From: Suillus spraguei
Taxonomy: Eukaryota; Basidiomycota; Agaricomycetes; Boletales; Suillaceae
Direction of reading: 5' to 3'
Assembly (NCBI GenBank): GCA_016800925.1
Contig: JABCPU010000454.1
Location: forward strand, 1 to 52,139
DNA: 52,139 bases
Part shown: piece after piece, positions 31,058 to 41,050 of the stretch
Position numbering within the stretch: position 1 is the first letter of the stretch
Layout: every line of letters starts with the position of its first letter
Made by a program: the position numbers and the translations under genes
Notes under the pieces: model-generated
Databases searched by the model: none
What the model was told of the DNA's origin: nothing
Seen by the model: the letters and a program-made list of their open reading frames with translations, nothing else

Positions 31058-33342
31058 CTAAGCGCCAGTCTCCATTTCACCTCCGGCACCTCCAGCCTCT
31101 TCCCCAGTCCCATCCACCATCTCTCCTCCAGCCTCATTTGCCACCTCTTCCCAATCTCCTCACCAGCGCCATCCTTTTTGGATCCAGCAGAAACAGAAAG
31201 CCTAAATCTGGTCTGGATTTCCTCAATGAGCAGGGCCTGGAACTCCCTCTGTTGCTGGAGGAAGGCCTCCATGGTAGAGCTCATCCGCTCCATGGCAATC
31301 CAACTCCCTTCCGCCGCCGCAATACCATCCTGAAGAGTCCATTGGTCCGCGCCAGTTCCACAATGATCCCATTAGCATGCCACCCAAGCCTGTCATCATA
31401 CTCAACAACATCCCTCATCCGTACCTTCAATAGTCACTGGATTGGAGAAGACATCCACATCTGCCACATCCAGAGTAGGCTTTTCTGACGATGCTTGCCT
31501 TTGCCCTTCGGAGACGAAGTACCAGCAGGACGCTGCCTCTTCTGGCCCTTGGGTCCCTCAACAAATCCGGGCCTTCCAGGACAAGTGGCCTTGTCCTTCT
31601 GGCAGACGCCACAGGACTTGATCTACACAATGTCAAAATCAGTGGATCCGAAGGTTTTTGGACAACTCACCAAGGGATCTTCTCAGCATCACCCCACTGA
31701 CACATCCAGTCCTTAGTGACGCAACGGGAGCAGTACCTGTTACAACCATGCAAAACTGGGGCTACTAAAAAGTCCTGGTCTTACATGGGGTTGTACCGGA
31801 GGGACAGAAAGTTGAAGGGGCTTGGCCTCAGCTTGTACGCCGTGCCCTTAATTTTGGATGAAGTCCAAGAGAGAGTTATAGTGAAGTCCAGACGGAGTCC
31901 AGATGAACTCTGTAGGACAGGATAGCTCGATAGAGCTCTGAAGAACTTCCGGATGAGCGCGGGAATGCGCCAGAACTATTTCCAGATGGTAGGAAGTAAT
32001 GGTAAGACTGCTGGAACAAGTTCCAAGTAGAATAGATGAAGGATGGACTCCTGGACAAAGTCCAGGGCAGGATAGGAGCAAAGCTCTGGAGGGACAGATG
32101 ATCCAAGGGTGTCGGAGGATAGGATAGGATGTCCAGAGCTCGGAGGAGCAGAAGAGCAGAAGAGCAGAAGAGTGGACGAGTAGATGATCGGATGAGCGTA
32201 GCTCTATGGATCTTAGGGGAAGTGTTAACTACTAGAGGGGAGTAGGTCCGGATATGGTATAGAAATAGTATAGACTACTCCAGACAAGGTCCGGAATAGA
32301 AACAGACAGGATAAGACTACCAAAGGTAGAGTCGGAGGTGAATTGGATGAAAGACAGGAAACGGACGAAGTCCGAAAAGAATATAGGACAAAGGATCAAG
32401 GCTCCGGCCTAGGGAATGATCCCATAGGTCTGAGTTGGAAGCTTACAAGGGCTGGAGCCCAAGTGCAGGAATGGAAACAGATTTATATAGACATGGTAAC
32501 AAGATACAGAAGTCAAAGGAATATACAGAAGTAGGAAAGCAATGATCAGATTGAGGTCTGCAGGAGTTGTACTACAATTTTATATACTGTAGGTAGCATG
32601 CTGGAAGGCAAGTAAGGATAGTCTGAGGCTATGTTTGAGGCATTGCGGAACACAAGGCTATGAACTCGGAAATAAGACTTGTATGAAATATCTTATCAAG
32701 ACGGAAGTCAAGATAACCAAAAGCCAGACACAGGTATTAACCTAAAAGGAGTAATGTGCAGGTGGACGGGAATAGTTTCAGATATGAGCATGGATCGGAT
32801 ATGGACACGGATCGGATATAGACATGGATCAGATATGAACATGGATCAGATGGGTGGATCAGATCGGATGAATGGACTGAGTCGGATATGGATATGGATT
32901 AGATATGGATGGATATGGATTGGAGTGGATGGGTGGATTGGATATGTGAGCTGGATTGGATGGGTGGACTAGGATGTATGGATTGGGTGTCCAGATGTCC
33001 ATGGATCGGACCTGAATGTACGGTATATGACAGTACCCATCCTTTGGCCCCAGATGCAGGAGCAGCCTTGGCCTTGCCAATCCATCAGGATCCGGATCTA
33101 GAAGAGTCCACATCACTCACCCGAGCCTCAATCAGAGCCCTCCGTCTCTTTTCCTCCATTTCCCTTCGGATCTCCGCCAACTCAATCTGCTTCAACTCCT
33201 CCTGCCTTTTCCGCTCCTCTGCCTCTTCTGCTTCCGCTCCCCCTCAGCTTCCACTGCAGCCTTAGCAGCAGCCAGTTGCTGTTCCAGATCCGCCACAATG
33301 TCCGGCAGCAGACTTAGGGGCATCAGATTTCTTTCCAGACAT
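31058..33342 (-). pseudogene. Antisense Zn(II)2Cys6-like gene in A2, decayed
   Basis: Counterpart of the A1 antisense gene: ATG at 33342 (MSGKKSDAPKSAA), end near 31058. Introns at 33073-33120 and 31623-31670 (48 bp each) keep GT and AG and sit at the same positions as in A1. All six cysteines are kept (CSRCVTKDWMC; CGVCQKDKATC). The C-terminal helix (MERMSSTMEAFLQQQREFQ) is well conserved. The copy has one-base shifts in exon 1 and exon 3 and is split by solo LTR B at GTACC, just before the first Cys pair. No function can be assigned beyond a likely nucleic-acid or zinc-binding role. Confidence 0.7.
31733..33037 (-). mobile_element. Solo LTR, family B, minus strand, GTACC target duplication
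   Basis: The LTR is 31738-33032 (1295 bp), TGTCATATACCG...GTAACA on the minus strand, flanked by GTACC at 31733-31737 and 33033-33037. A1 has the empty site at about 21345 (CAGTACCTGTCC). It interrupts exon 2 of the A2 antisense gene. Runs of GGATATGGAT-like 6-12 bp motifs near 32780-32960 are a minisatellite inside the LTR. Confidence 0.95.
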
Positions 33343-33520
33343 GTTTTAAAGCAAGTTTTGTTGACAGGGGTATGAAGTGGGGGTAGGAATCACTTCGGAC
33401 GTCTGATGTCCATATATCTGTTGGATTACAGACTCAGCACTACAACCATCAAACTTCCCCATCATCCCGCATTAATCTTGTCCGATCCAGATTGACACTT
33501 CCTGTGCCTAAGGGGTTGGC

Positions 33521-33535
33521 CCTAAAGGGGGATAC
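33521..33535 (+). other. Polypurine tract of A2
   Basis: CCTAAAGGGGGATAC lies against the 3' LTR, whose first bases are at 33536. Confidence 0.78.
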
Positions 33536-33544
33536 TTCATATAC

Positions 33545-35051
33545 TGTCATATACCATACATTCAGGTCTAGATCAAATCCAATCCATGGACATCCAGACA
33601 CCCAACCTACACATATCTGATCCACCCATCCAATCCAGTTCACATATCCGATCCACCCATCCACTCCAATCCATATCCATCCGTGTCCATATCCGATCCA
33701 TGTCCATATCTGATCCGTCCATTCCAATCCGTGTCCATATCCAATCCAAGTTCATATCCGAACTATTCCCGCGCACCTGTGCATTACCCCTTTTAGAATA
33801 TACCTGTGTCTCTGGCTTCTGGGTATCTCTGTGCTTCCGGTTCTCGGTGATCTCTGCCTCCGTCTTGATAAGTATTTCGTACAAGCTTCATCTCCGAGTT
33901 CATAGCCTTATGTCCCGCTGTACTTACTAATGTGTTTCCGTATGCTTCAGACATAGCCTCGGACTATCCGTACTTACCCTCCGGCATGCTCTTACAGTAT
34001 ATAAACTTGTAGTACAACTCCTGCAGACCTCAGTCTGATTCATTGTTCCTACTTCTGTATATTCCTTTGATTACTCTGTATCCTGTTATCATGTCTATAT
34101 AACTCTGTTCCTGTTCTTGCACTTGGGCTCCGGCCCTTGTAAGCTTCTGAACTCAGGACTATGGGATCACTCTCTAGGCCGGAACTTTGATCCTATGTCC
34201 TATAATCTTTTCGGACTTTGTCCATCTCCGTCTATCATCTGTTTCACCTCCGACTCTACCTTTGGTAGTCTTATACTGTCTGTTTCTATTCCGGACCTTG
34301 TCCAGAGTAGTCTATACTATCTCTACACCATATCCGGACCTACTCCTCTCTAGTAGCCAAACTTCCTCTAAGATCCACAGAGCTATGCTCATCCGCTCCT
34401 CCGCTCCTCCGCTCCTCCGCTCCTCCGCTCCTCCGCTCCTCCGCTCCTCCGCTCCTCCGCTCCTCCGCTCCTCCGCTCCTCCGCTCCTCCGCTCCTCCGC
34501 TCCTCCGCTCCTCCGCTCCTCCGCTCCTCCGCTCCTCCGCTCCTCCGCTCCTCCGCTCCTCCGCTCCTCCGCTCCTCCGCTCCTCCGCTCCTCCGCTCCT
34601 CCAAGCTCCGGACCTTCGGACCCCTAGTCCTCTGGATCCATCCTATCCTATCCTCTGACATCTATGAATCATCTTTCCCTCTGGAGCTCTGCTCTTATCC
34701 TGCCTGGACTTTGTCCAGTGGACCATCCTTCATCTGTTCGACTTGGAACTTGTTCCAGTAGTGTTACCATTACTCCCTACCTTCCGGAAATAGTTCCAGC
34801 GCATTCCTGTGCTCATCCGGAAGTCCATCAGAGCTCTGTCGAGCTATCCTGCCTTAGAGTTCGTCCGGACCCTCCATCTGGACTCCACCAGAACTCTCCC
34901 TTGGACTTCATCCGAAATTAAGGGCACATACTCGGGTAAGGGGCACAGCGTACGAGCTGAGGCCAAGCCCCTTTGACTTTACAACCCTCCAGTACAACCC
35001 CATGTAAGACCAGGACTTCTTACTAATCTCCGGTTTTGCATGGTCGTAACA
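33545..35051 (+). mobile_element. Solo LTR, family B, nested in the A2 3' LTR
   Basis: 1507 bp from TGTCATATACCATACATTC to GCATGGTCGTAACA. Flanks TATAC (33540-33544) and TAAAC (35052-35056) are a target duplication with one mismatch. TATATAAA near 33994 precedes AGTCTGATTCA by 34 nt, the spacing seen in families A and K. It is longer than its relatives because of an expanded CTCCTCCG microsatellite. Confidence 0.9.
34397..34605. repeat. (CTCCTCCG)n microsatellite, about 26 units
   Basis: An almost perfect 8-bp tandem inside LTR B. It creates open frames on both strands (SSAPPLLR and SGGAEERR repeats) that are not genes. The matching position in other family-B LTRs has only a few degenerate units. 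Confidence 0.95.
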
Positions 35052-35796
35052 TAAACCATACTTCTAATCTCAGATCCGATCTATTCCATATCCGTCCGGT
35101 CCACAGATCCTGTCTGGACCACCCATCCGAATGTACTCACTTCTCGCACCTTAACTCCTTGTGTATATCTGCGTCTATCTCCTTTCATCATTCCTCCTGT
35201 TTCCGGTATTCTGGCTGTTTATATTTCCGTCCTGTGTTACTGATCCGTTTCCTGTGTTCATTTCCGATTCATGCTTACTGATCTGCTGTGCATTAACTAA
35301 TAGACTTCCATTACACTTCGTACATAGCCCTCAGTCCCGGACTTGCTGATTATCTGTCTTAGATACTTACAGTATATAAAACCACTTGTAAATCTCCATA
35401 GAACCTTAGTTCGAATATCATCTTAGATTCTACTCATTCTGCTTCCTCCGGACTTGAGTCACTCTCTACTCTAAGTCATCTTCTGAGACTTGGATTGATT
35501 CCTATAGTCTATATCTCCAACTCTATCTTTGGATAGTCTATCTCTGTTAGTTTCTAGTTAGAACATTCCGAAAGCTAGTCCTTAATCCTCGTTCTATTCC
35601 TACATTCCGGATAACCTTCGGACGTATCATATCCGATATCTTCGAACATCCAGATCTGTCAACAACTACTTCCAGATCATCAGACGTATACCTTCTCCCT
35701 GAAATAAGGGCATTACTCGGGAAAGGGGCACAGTGCACGAACTGAGGCCAAAGCCCTTCAGATCTCTCTCCCTTTGAGTACGGTCTTAACACTAAC

Positions 35797-36399
35797 GCAT
35801 TCCAAGTACATACGATTTAGGATATAAGCACCGTGTACCCACATGATACAGTACCTTATTTTCACCGTACCATAGGTCAGGATTAGTGCTAGCTCTGGAT
35901 CTACCCAGTAGTAGACTTGGTCTTACAGTCCTTTACCACTCGATAATCAATTACGCTCGTTCACCATTACCACTGGCACGCTAGATTCTTGACCCCTGTT
36001 TAGACTGAACTTCACGTGCACCACTACTCTACCGCTGAGAGTACTGCAGATTTCTTTACTGTTTCCTTGCACCACTTGCACCTTACCGCTACCGCTGACT
36101 TTACTGCTCGATATCGCTCACTCAACGCTACATTTTCAAGTATTATCTCAACCACAGTAGCACCGCTACATACGACGCTAGTTCCAGCAGCATTATCGCT
36201 GACTGCGGCAACTTACCGCTGACTACGATGCTATATTCGCACATTGGTTTGACTTGAACTTGGCTATACTAACAGGTATCCCCCTTTAGGGTCGAACGCT
36301 CTTGTTTTGCAAGTGAAGCAGACTAGACGGAGCACAAGACCACACATACTAACTTAGGAGGTAGTTTATCTACAGCCCAGGTTAGGTTGTATCTTTACA
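35797..36399 (+). repeat. LTR family G fragment (3' part)
   Basis: Matches 15869-16485 of the split G LTR, from GCATTCCAAGTACATACG to GGTTGTATCTTTACA. Its 5' third is absent because the A1-A2 tandem abuts it. The bases CTAAC next to A2 correspond to CTAGA in the intact G copy and may be the surviving half of the tandem's target duplication. Confidence 0.75.
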
Positions 36400-36596
36400 C
36401 CAGGTCTTGGAACTCAGAACTTGGTATGCTTCATCTGAATTTCAGGGTTGGAACTGGGTGTCTTGTAGGGCAACACAAGCCTTGCACCCCAGTTTCCACA
36501 TTCTACAAGACAACCTAAGCGCCATAAAAGGCCATGTCAAGAGAGCACCTGCTACTCTGGGAACTCAGTAACTGTGATTTATCACCTCCTCTGATT
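36400..36596. other. Short single-copy spacer
   Basis: No gene recognised. It lies between LTR G and repeat D. Confidence 0.35.
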
Positions 36597-37757
36597 TGGA
36601 TGATATGCAACTACCTCAGCTCCGTCATGTCTACAATTATCATACACATGGGCCCACCTGTCTATATTTTATACCACCCTCGGCCCACCCGTCTAATAAA
36701 TATACTGTACAACTGTTATGAACTGGGGTGGCATCACCAGCGACAGTGAAAAGACACAGATGGTCTGCTGGGAAGTTCTACAATGTCCAGAAGAGGACAA
36801 GGTGAAAGTACAAGGAACGTGTTCCGAGTACTATCAAGGGTTCAGCCTCAAAGACAATCTAAGAGGTTCTATGAGAATAGAGACTAAGGCTAAGGAGTGC
36901 TTGACTTAGAGATGACTAAAGATTGGAGATCTTTAGTGAAGAGGAATCCAGGTAAAACCCAGTAAGATTAAAGTAAGGAATCTACTACAAGTACACTGTG
37001 CTTATATAGGTACATATTGCGCACAGACCAGGTAACCATGGGAATATAAGTGCGTATCCTAATGAGGAAGGCATGTATTGTACAAGCATGTTGAAACGCA
37101 TGAGTAAAGAAGAAAGCACGTGTTTAGCGTACGCGTATGCTAAACCGGCTGAGTCCAAGAATAGAGTCATGGGAAATCATGACATCACATGATATGATGT
37201 ATCGACGACGTACTAGTTGAATCATATAGTCAGTGATGTCTGACGGAAGTGGAAGTGTCCAAGCAATAAGCTCCATATCATGTGATATACGAGAATAGAA
37301 AGGAAAATGAATAGGGGCATGTACGACTGTAACAACAACACCTCAGCCCACCCATCTAATAAAATATTTTATATATGTAACACTCTCGGCCCACCCGTCT
37401 CATACCCGTTTAATTTAATATGTGTCTGGGCTCACCCATGTATATGATAACAAGTACTCTTCACATACCTGTCTATCTGATACACATCTACCTTGGTACA
37501 CCCATCTACATAATATCCAACTACCTCAGCCCATCCATCTACCGAATATTTATGTACATCAGCCCACTCATCTACTTTATATATTCCTTGCATGGGCCCA
37601 CCCGCCTTCATCGGGAATAATATTCCTCCTGGCCCATCTATCATAATCGAGGATATTTTACCATGGGCCCATGGTCCGCTGGCCCGTATCATATGGGATA
37701 TTATGCATGTCCATTCACTTGTATAATACAGAGATAGTTCACTGTAATATGTGTATT
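36597..37757 (-). repeat. Dispersed repeat D, minus strand, split by LTR C
   Basis: The reverse complement of copies 1 and 2, beginning GATATGCAACTACCTCAGC and ending at GTTCACTGTAATATG. It is interrupted by LTR C at ACAAC. Without the insertion it is about 535 bp. The trailing part of copies 1 and 2 (CTGACTGGACC onward) is missing. Confidence 0.8.
36709..37339 (-). mobile_element. Solo LTR, family C, ACAAC target duplication
   Basis: The LTR is 36714-37334 (621 bp), flanked by ACAAC at 36709-36713 and 37335-37339. It is the second copy of the LTR at 20130-20753 in the same orientation. Small frames within it are not genes. Confidence 0.93.
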
Positions 37758-37790
37758 ATGTAGTTGTTGTTTTTTACAATAGAGTTTAGG

Positions 37791-39083
37791 TTCTGTGTCA
37801 TATACTGGACATTCAGGCCCAATCTGGACACCCAGTCCATACACACCCAACCCAATCCATCCAGATCCAAACATCCAATCCATACATGTCCAATCCAATC
37901 CACTCATCCAATCCAATCCAATCCACTCGTCCAATCCATATCCATATCTGATCCATATCCATATCCGATCCATGTCTATATCTGATCCAGGTTCATATCC
38001 AAACTATTCCCACGCATCTGTGCATTACCCCTTTTGGTATATATCTGTGCTTCCAGCTCTTGGTTATCTCTGCCTCCATCTTGATAAGTTATTTCATACA
38101 AGTTTCATCTTCAAGTTCATGGCCTTATGTTCTGCTGTACTTACTAATGTGTTTCCATGTGTTTCAGACATAGCCTCAGACTATGCTTACTTACCTTCCA
38201 GCATGCTACCTACAGTATATAAACATGTAATACAACTCCTGCAGACCTCAGTCTGATCATTGCTTTCCTACTTCTGTATATTCTTCTGACTACTCTGTAT
38301 CTTGCTACCATGTCTATATAACTCCATTTCTGTTCTCACACTTGGGCTCCAGCCCTTGTAAGCTTCTGTCTCAGACCTATGGAATTATTTCCTAGGCCAG
38401 AGCTTTGATCCTATGTCCTATAACCTTTTCAGACTTTGTCCATTTCCTGTCTCTCATCTGTTTCACCTCCGACTCTACCTTTGGTAGTCTTATCCTGTCT
38501 GTTTCTATTTTGGACCTTGTCTGGAGTAGTCTATACTATCTCTACCCTATATTTGGACCTACTCCTCTACAGTAGTCAACACTTCCCCTAAGATCCACAG
38601 AGCTACACTCATCCAATCATCCAATCATCCAATCATCTGCTCCCCTGCTCTGCTGATCTCCAGATCTATCCTATCCTATCCTCCAACATCTGTGGGTCAT
38701 CTTTCCCTCTGGAGCTCTGCTCCTATCCTGTCCTGGACTTTGTCTAGCAGTCCATCCTCCATCCATTCTACTTTGGACTCGTTCCAGTAGTCTTACCTTT
38801 ACTCTCTATCCTCTGGAAATAGTTCTGGCATGTTCTGGCACTCATCTGGAAGTCCTTTGGAGCTCTATCAAGCTATCCTACCTTAGAGTTCATCCAGACT
38901 TCATCCAGACTTCACCAAGAACTCTCCAATGGACTTCATCCAAAAGTAAGGGCACCTACTTGGGTAAGAGGCACGTGTACAAGCTGAGGCCAAGCCCCTT
39001 TGACTTTCTGACCCTCCAGTACAACCACATGTAAAGCCAGGACTTCTGAGTAGCCTCCAGTTTTGCATGGTTGTAACATCCTG
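37791..39083 (+). mobile_element. Solo LTR, family B, TTCTG/TCCTG duplication
   Basis: The LTR is 37796-39078 (1283 bp) from TGTCATATACTGG to GGTTGTAACA. Flanks TTCTG and TCCTG differ by one base. TATATAAA near 38216 is again followed after about 34 nt by AGTCTGATCA. It is the last transposon-derived sequence I recognise before the gene-bearing part. Confidence 0.88.
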
Positions 39084-39174
39084 TTATTGCTATACAGTGT
39101 CAGAAACTTAGAGTCACTACCTGACAGACTAACCCACCATAATGGGTGTGGGTGCAGGTGTGGGTGTCTGAAGC

Positions 39175-39197
39175 CCATACCCATACCCATACCCATG
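39175..39197. repeat. (CCCATA)n microsatellite
   Basis: About four units of a 6-bp repeat. On the minus strand it gives GMGMGMG in a small frame that is not a gene. Confidence 0.8.
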
Positions 39198-41050
39198 ACA
39201 TTGCCTATCTGCAGCACAATTTGATGTATCATCCAAGTTGCAGATTGACTGCCTCCTTGACATGAACTTGTAAAATCAAGTTGAGAATGAATCCTTCAAA
39301 AAGATGTCATGTTGTATTAACAAATTGCAGTGAGATACCTGATATCTGCTGCAATGTGAGAAAGCAATTGCATTGTAACAAATGCTTTCAATAGAAATTG
39401 CATCCCTTGGTCTGTTCTATGAAACTCCAAGTCTGCTTCAGCATAAAGAGATGTAAGGAGAGTGTGCAGCCTGTTCATTTCCTCAATCTCCAAAAATGTC
39501 ATGAACAGGTGCATATGTTGGCATTCATGAATAGCTTCCTTGTAACAAATGATGTAGTGGTATGATGCAGGGCTAAACCCATCCATGTATCTTAAGAATA
39601 GATCTTTGGTCTAGGAATTTGATGTGCAAGTTATGCCCAAATTAAAAACTAGGAGTGTCTATCAGAAGCTCCCAATTGATTATCATGATCACCCTGAAGT
39701 CTGCCTAGTTAGCTATCAGAGATATGAATATTTTGAAAACAAGGCAGTGGCAGTAAGGATGAAAAAATGATGGCTGCTGTTGCTGTGATGCTTCATATAA
39801 TGCAATTTATCCCCCAGAGGTACCAGTGATAGGGTGATATGTGCCACATGAATACTTGGAATGGGGAGTCAAAGGGAAGCTATCCTCAGGATTTGTCTGA
39901 GATGGTGCTCATCACTGTCACTGGTATATATATACATTTACAGGATGTTATGAGTGATCATATTACTTGATGACAAGGAGAACTTGGGGCAGGACTTATG
40001 CCACAACCAGTATTCTGGGACCATAGGAGGGCATTGAGGTGGTGTAGAAAGTGATGTAGAAAGTGGCACAATCACTGTGCACAAAGTTTCACATGGACTG
40101 CATAAATTCAGAGGAGCTGTATGGGAAGTTCACCAGTAAGTGATAAATAACCATTCGTACTTTCAAAGACATTAGGTTAGAGATTCTTAGTTCCTTTTTC
40201 CCTTGAGCACTTGAGCCTTGAGCATCAGGCAAAGAGCTAATGATTGCCAAATTTGGCATATGCGGAGATTAAAAACTTAATTGCTGCAACTTCGTGAGCA
40301 TTCTTGCAATGCATTCAAGTTGTCTTTGCAAATCCCATGCACTCATTACTTGCACCCACCTGCCAGTCCCTTGTACATTCCTGCATGAGCTGTTGATGCT
40401 TTGTATACCAGCATTATCATAATTAGAAGAATATATGAGGATGTTTACCTTGATTTATGCCACACAGCCTAAGAGTCAGTGAACTTGTTCCCGCCCTCCA
40501 GCAGTTCCACCTGCTTGCATCCTTCCCCAAGTTATCACTAACATGTTAATGCTCAAAACCAACCCAACACAATGTCTCCCTGAGTCAGGCGAAGCTGGAG
40601 CATAATTATATGCTTCTATAGTTCTTACTGCTACAATGTCAAGGACTCATCAATTCACTCCATGATTGCAATAGTTCATAGAGTCATAAAGGATTAGCAA
40701 AAGTTTTCCTTGCCATAGTCTCTACAGGTCTGTCTTATCTGATTATTATCGCGATGATCTGCGATTCAGGAGGGGTCGACCTTTTTTACAATGTATCACC
40801 ATCAACCCCCTGCTCGACAGCCGCGGCATTTCCTTTAAGTAATAACCGTGACATTCAACTGTCACAAAGCGCGTGCACACTGCATTCCTTGGCCAACACC
40901 TTTGTACCACGTCGGCGACAGTTTCATCTACGACATACGCTAGTAGCCGTTCCAACAATAACTTAATAACTAAACCACAGTATGGACACGATCTCCTCTG
41001 GAATTTGGATAATCTCGATTAACTATCATTCCAGCTGTCAGAATTTCATT
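39198..41050. other. Long stretch without recognisable gene
   Basis: AT-rich sequence of about 1.85 kb with no repeat shared with the rest of the window. The longest frame of note is minus-strand 39317-39586 (89 codons, MDGFSPASYHYIICYKEAIH), helical in composition. I do not recognise it and it has no good flanking exons. It could be a relic of a DNA transposon or a non-coding gene. Confidence 0.4.

Larger units (their letters stand above)
23492..33535 (+). mobile_element. Chromovirus A2 internal region
   Basis: Second member of the tandem, in order: PBS, gag, protease, RT, RNase H, integrase, chromodomain, antisense gene, polypurine tract. It has been interrupted by a solo LTR A (24946-25713), a Tc1-like transposon (26287-27904) and a solo LTR B (31738-33032). 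Removing these leaves about 6.3 kb. Most coding domains carry single-base frame breaks. Confidence 0.9.
33536..35791 (+). repeat. 3' LTR family A of A2, split by LTR B
   Basis: The LTR begins TTCATATAC (one base short of TGTCATATAC) at 33536-33544, is interrupted by LTR B, and resumes at 35052 with TAAACCATACTTCTAATC, ending GGTCTTAACA at 35791. It retains TATATAAA near 35372 and AGTTCGAATAT downstream, matching the A2 primer-binding site. To its right a family-G LTR begins abruptly, so the tandem was inserted in LTR G; the left partner of that duplication is lost. Confidence 0.85.

Noticed and set aside
34187..34661. Frames with SSAPPLLR and SGGAEERR repeats
   Set aside because: Pure translation of the CTCCTCCG microsatellite in LTR B.
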